From assembly GCA_944391805.1 (NCBI GenBank), contig CALXUY010000074.1:1-40577 (forward strand): DNA of 40,577 nt, written 5' to 3'. The stretch is from an uncultured Clostridia bacterium (lineage in GTDB: Bacteria; Bacillota; Clostridia; Oscillospirales; CAG-272). The notes beneath the pieces were generated by a model. The model made no database searches and was not told the DNA's origin. It was given only the letters and a program-made list of their open reading frames with translations. This document shows, piece after piece, positions 40,451 to 40,577 of this stretch. Both the position numbers and the translations under genes were made by a program. Numbering within the stretch: position 1 is the first letter of the stretch; each line of letters starts with the position of its first letter.

Positions 40451-40577
40451 AGACTGTAGACCAAAGAAACGGCTTTCGTCAGTTTGATGAAAGTTTTGAT
40501 CAAACTTTTTCAAAAGTTTGCGGGGTGGAGGGCGCGAAGCCCTCCTCGACGCCCGCAGGCGGCGAAATTTCCTTACC
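40451..40577. repeat. Dispersed hairpin-rich intergenic repeat, copy 2 (reaches window end)
   Basis: Starts at ACTGTAGACC (40453) and continues TTTCGTCAGTTTGATGAAAG, then carries AAACTTTT/AAAAGTTT hairpins and GGAGGGCGCGAAGCCCTCC, and ends CGCAGGCGGCGAAATTTCC. The start and end blocks match copy 1 at 8421-8700, but the middle differs. No gene. It may continue beyond the window. Confidence 0.7.

Noticed and set aside
1..40577. CRISPR arrays, tRNA or rRNA genes, intact insertion sequences
   Set aside because: Looked for regular direct repeats, tRNA-like cloverleaf ends, rRNA cores and transposase motifs; none seen.

Overview
The window looks like chromosomal DNA of a spore-forming, strictly anaerobic, fairly GC-rich Clostridia bacterium, most likely of the Oscillospiraceae/Ruminococcaceae type. 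The reasons are a SpoIIE stage II sporulation phosphatase, a SigH-like sigma factor, three T-box leaders, ferredoxin-linked 2-oxoacid oxidoreductase genes, many near-consensus TTGACA-17-TATAAT promoters and AGGAGG-type ribosome binding sites. I see no rRNA, tRNA, CRISPR array or intact insertion sequence.

Layout. 1-3.3 kb (minus strand): a cut-off GNAT gene start, a GrpB-Vat fusion protein, a PPC/DUF296 protein and a PAP2 membrane phosphatase. 3.4-4.2 kb: a sugar-phosphate-isomerase-like TIM barrel. 4.4-5.8 kb: the rpsF-ssb-rpsR operon (minus). 5.9-8.4 kb: a lipoprotein metallo-beta-lactamase, an SDR reductase and a VanY-type carboxypeptidase. 8.4-9.3 kb: a hairpin-rich dispersed repeat and a SLOG-fold protein. 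9.7-13.4 kb: spoIIE, a structured leader RNA and a sugar-phosphate transferase.

13.5-28.6 kb is the centrepiece. Three transcription units each start with a strong promoter and a T-box riboswitch. One structural rule (specifier, one base, lower stem I) reads their specifier codons as ATC (Ile), GTA (Val) and CTC (Leu). Each unit carries its own AMP-forming acyl-CoA synthetase with an unusual N-terminal fusion: HTH-cupin for the Ile and Val units, a TIM barrel for the Leu unit. The Val unit also encodes a branched-chain aminotransferase, a P-loop ATPase and a complete four-subunit 2-oxoacid:ferredoxin oxidoreductase. The Leu unit adds an isopropylmalate-synthase-like protein with degraded catalytic motifs but an intact leucine-regulatory domain, and an amidohydrolase. 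T-boxes switch genes on when the cognate tRNA is uncharged, so I read the block as biosynthetic: external 2-methylbutyrate, isobutyrate and isovalerate are activated to CoA thioesters, reductively carboxylated to branched 2-oxoacids and transaminated to Ile, Val and Leu. This is an inference, but the three matching specifiers make it specific and testable.

28.7-31.5 kb: methionine genes metY and metA (with the acetyl-specifying Glu111) and a prolyl-tRNA-editing-domain protein. 31.5-33.3 kb: a DUF2752 membrane protein and a glycosyltransferase. 33.5-37.4 kb (minus): a zinc-ribbon protein, the sigma factor, Hsp33, a methyltransferase and a TrpR-like YerC regulator. 37.6-40.4 kb: a polytopic membrane protein, an acetyl-xylan-esterase-family hydrolase (minus) and a ZIP metal transporter. 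The window ends inside a second copy of the dispersed repeat.
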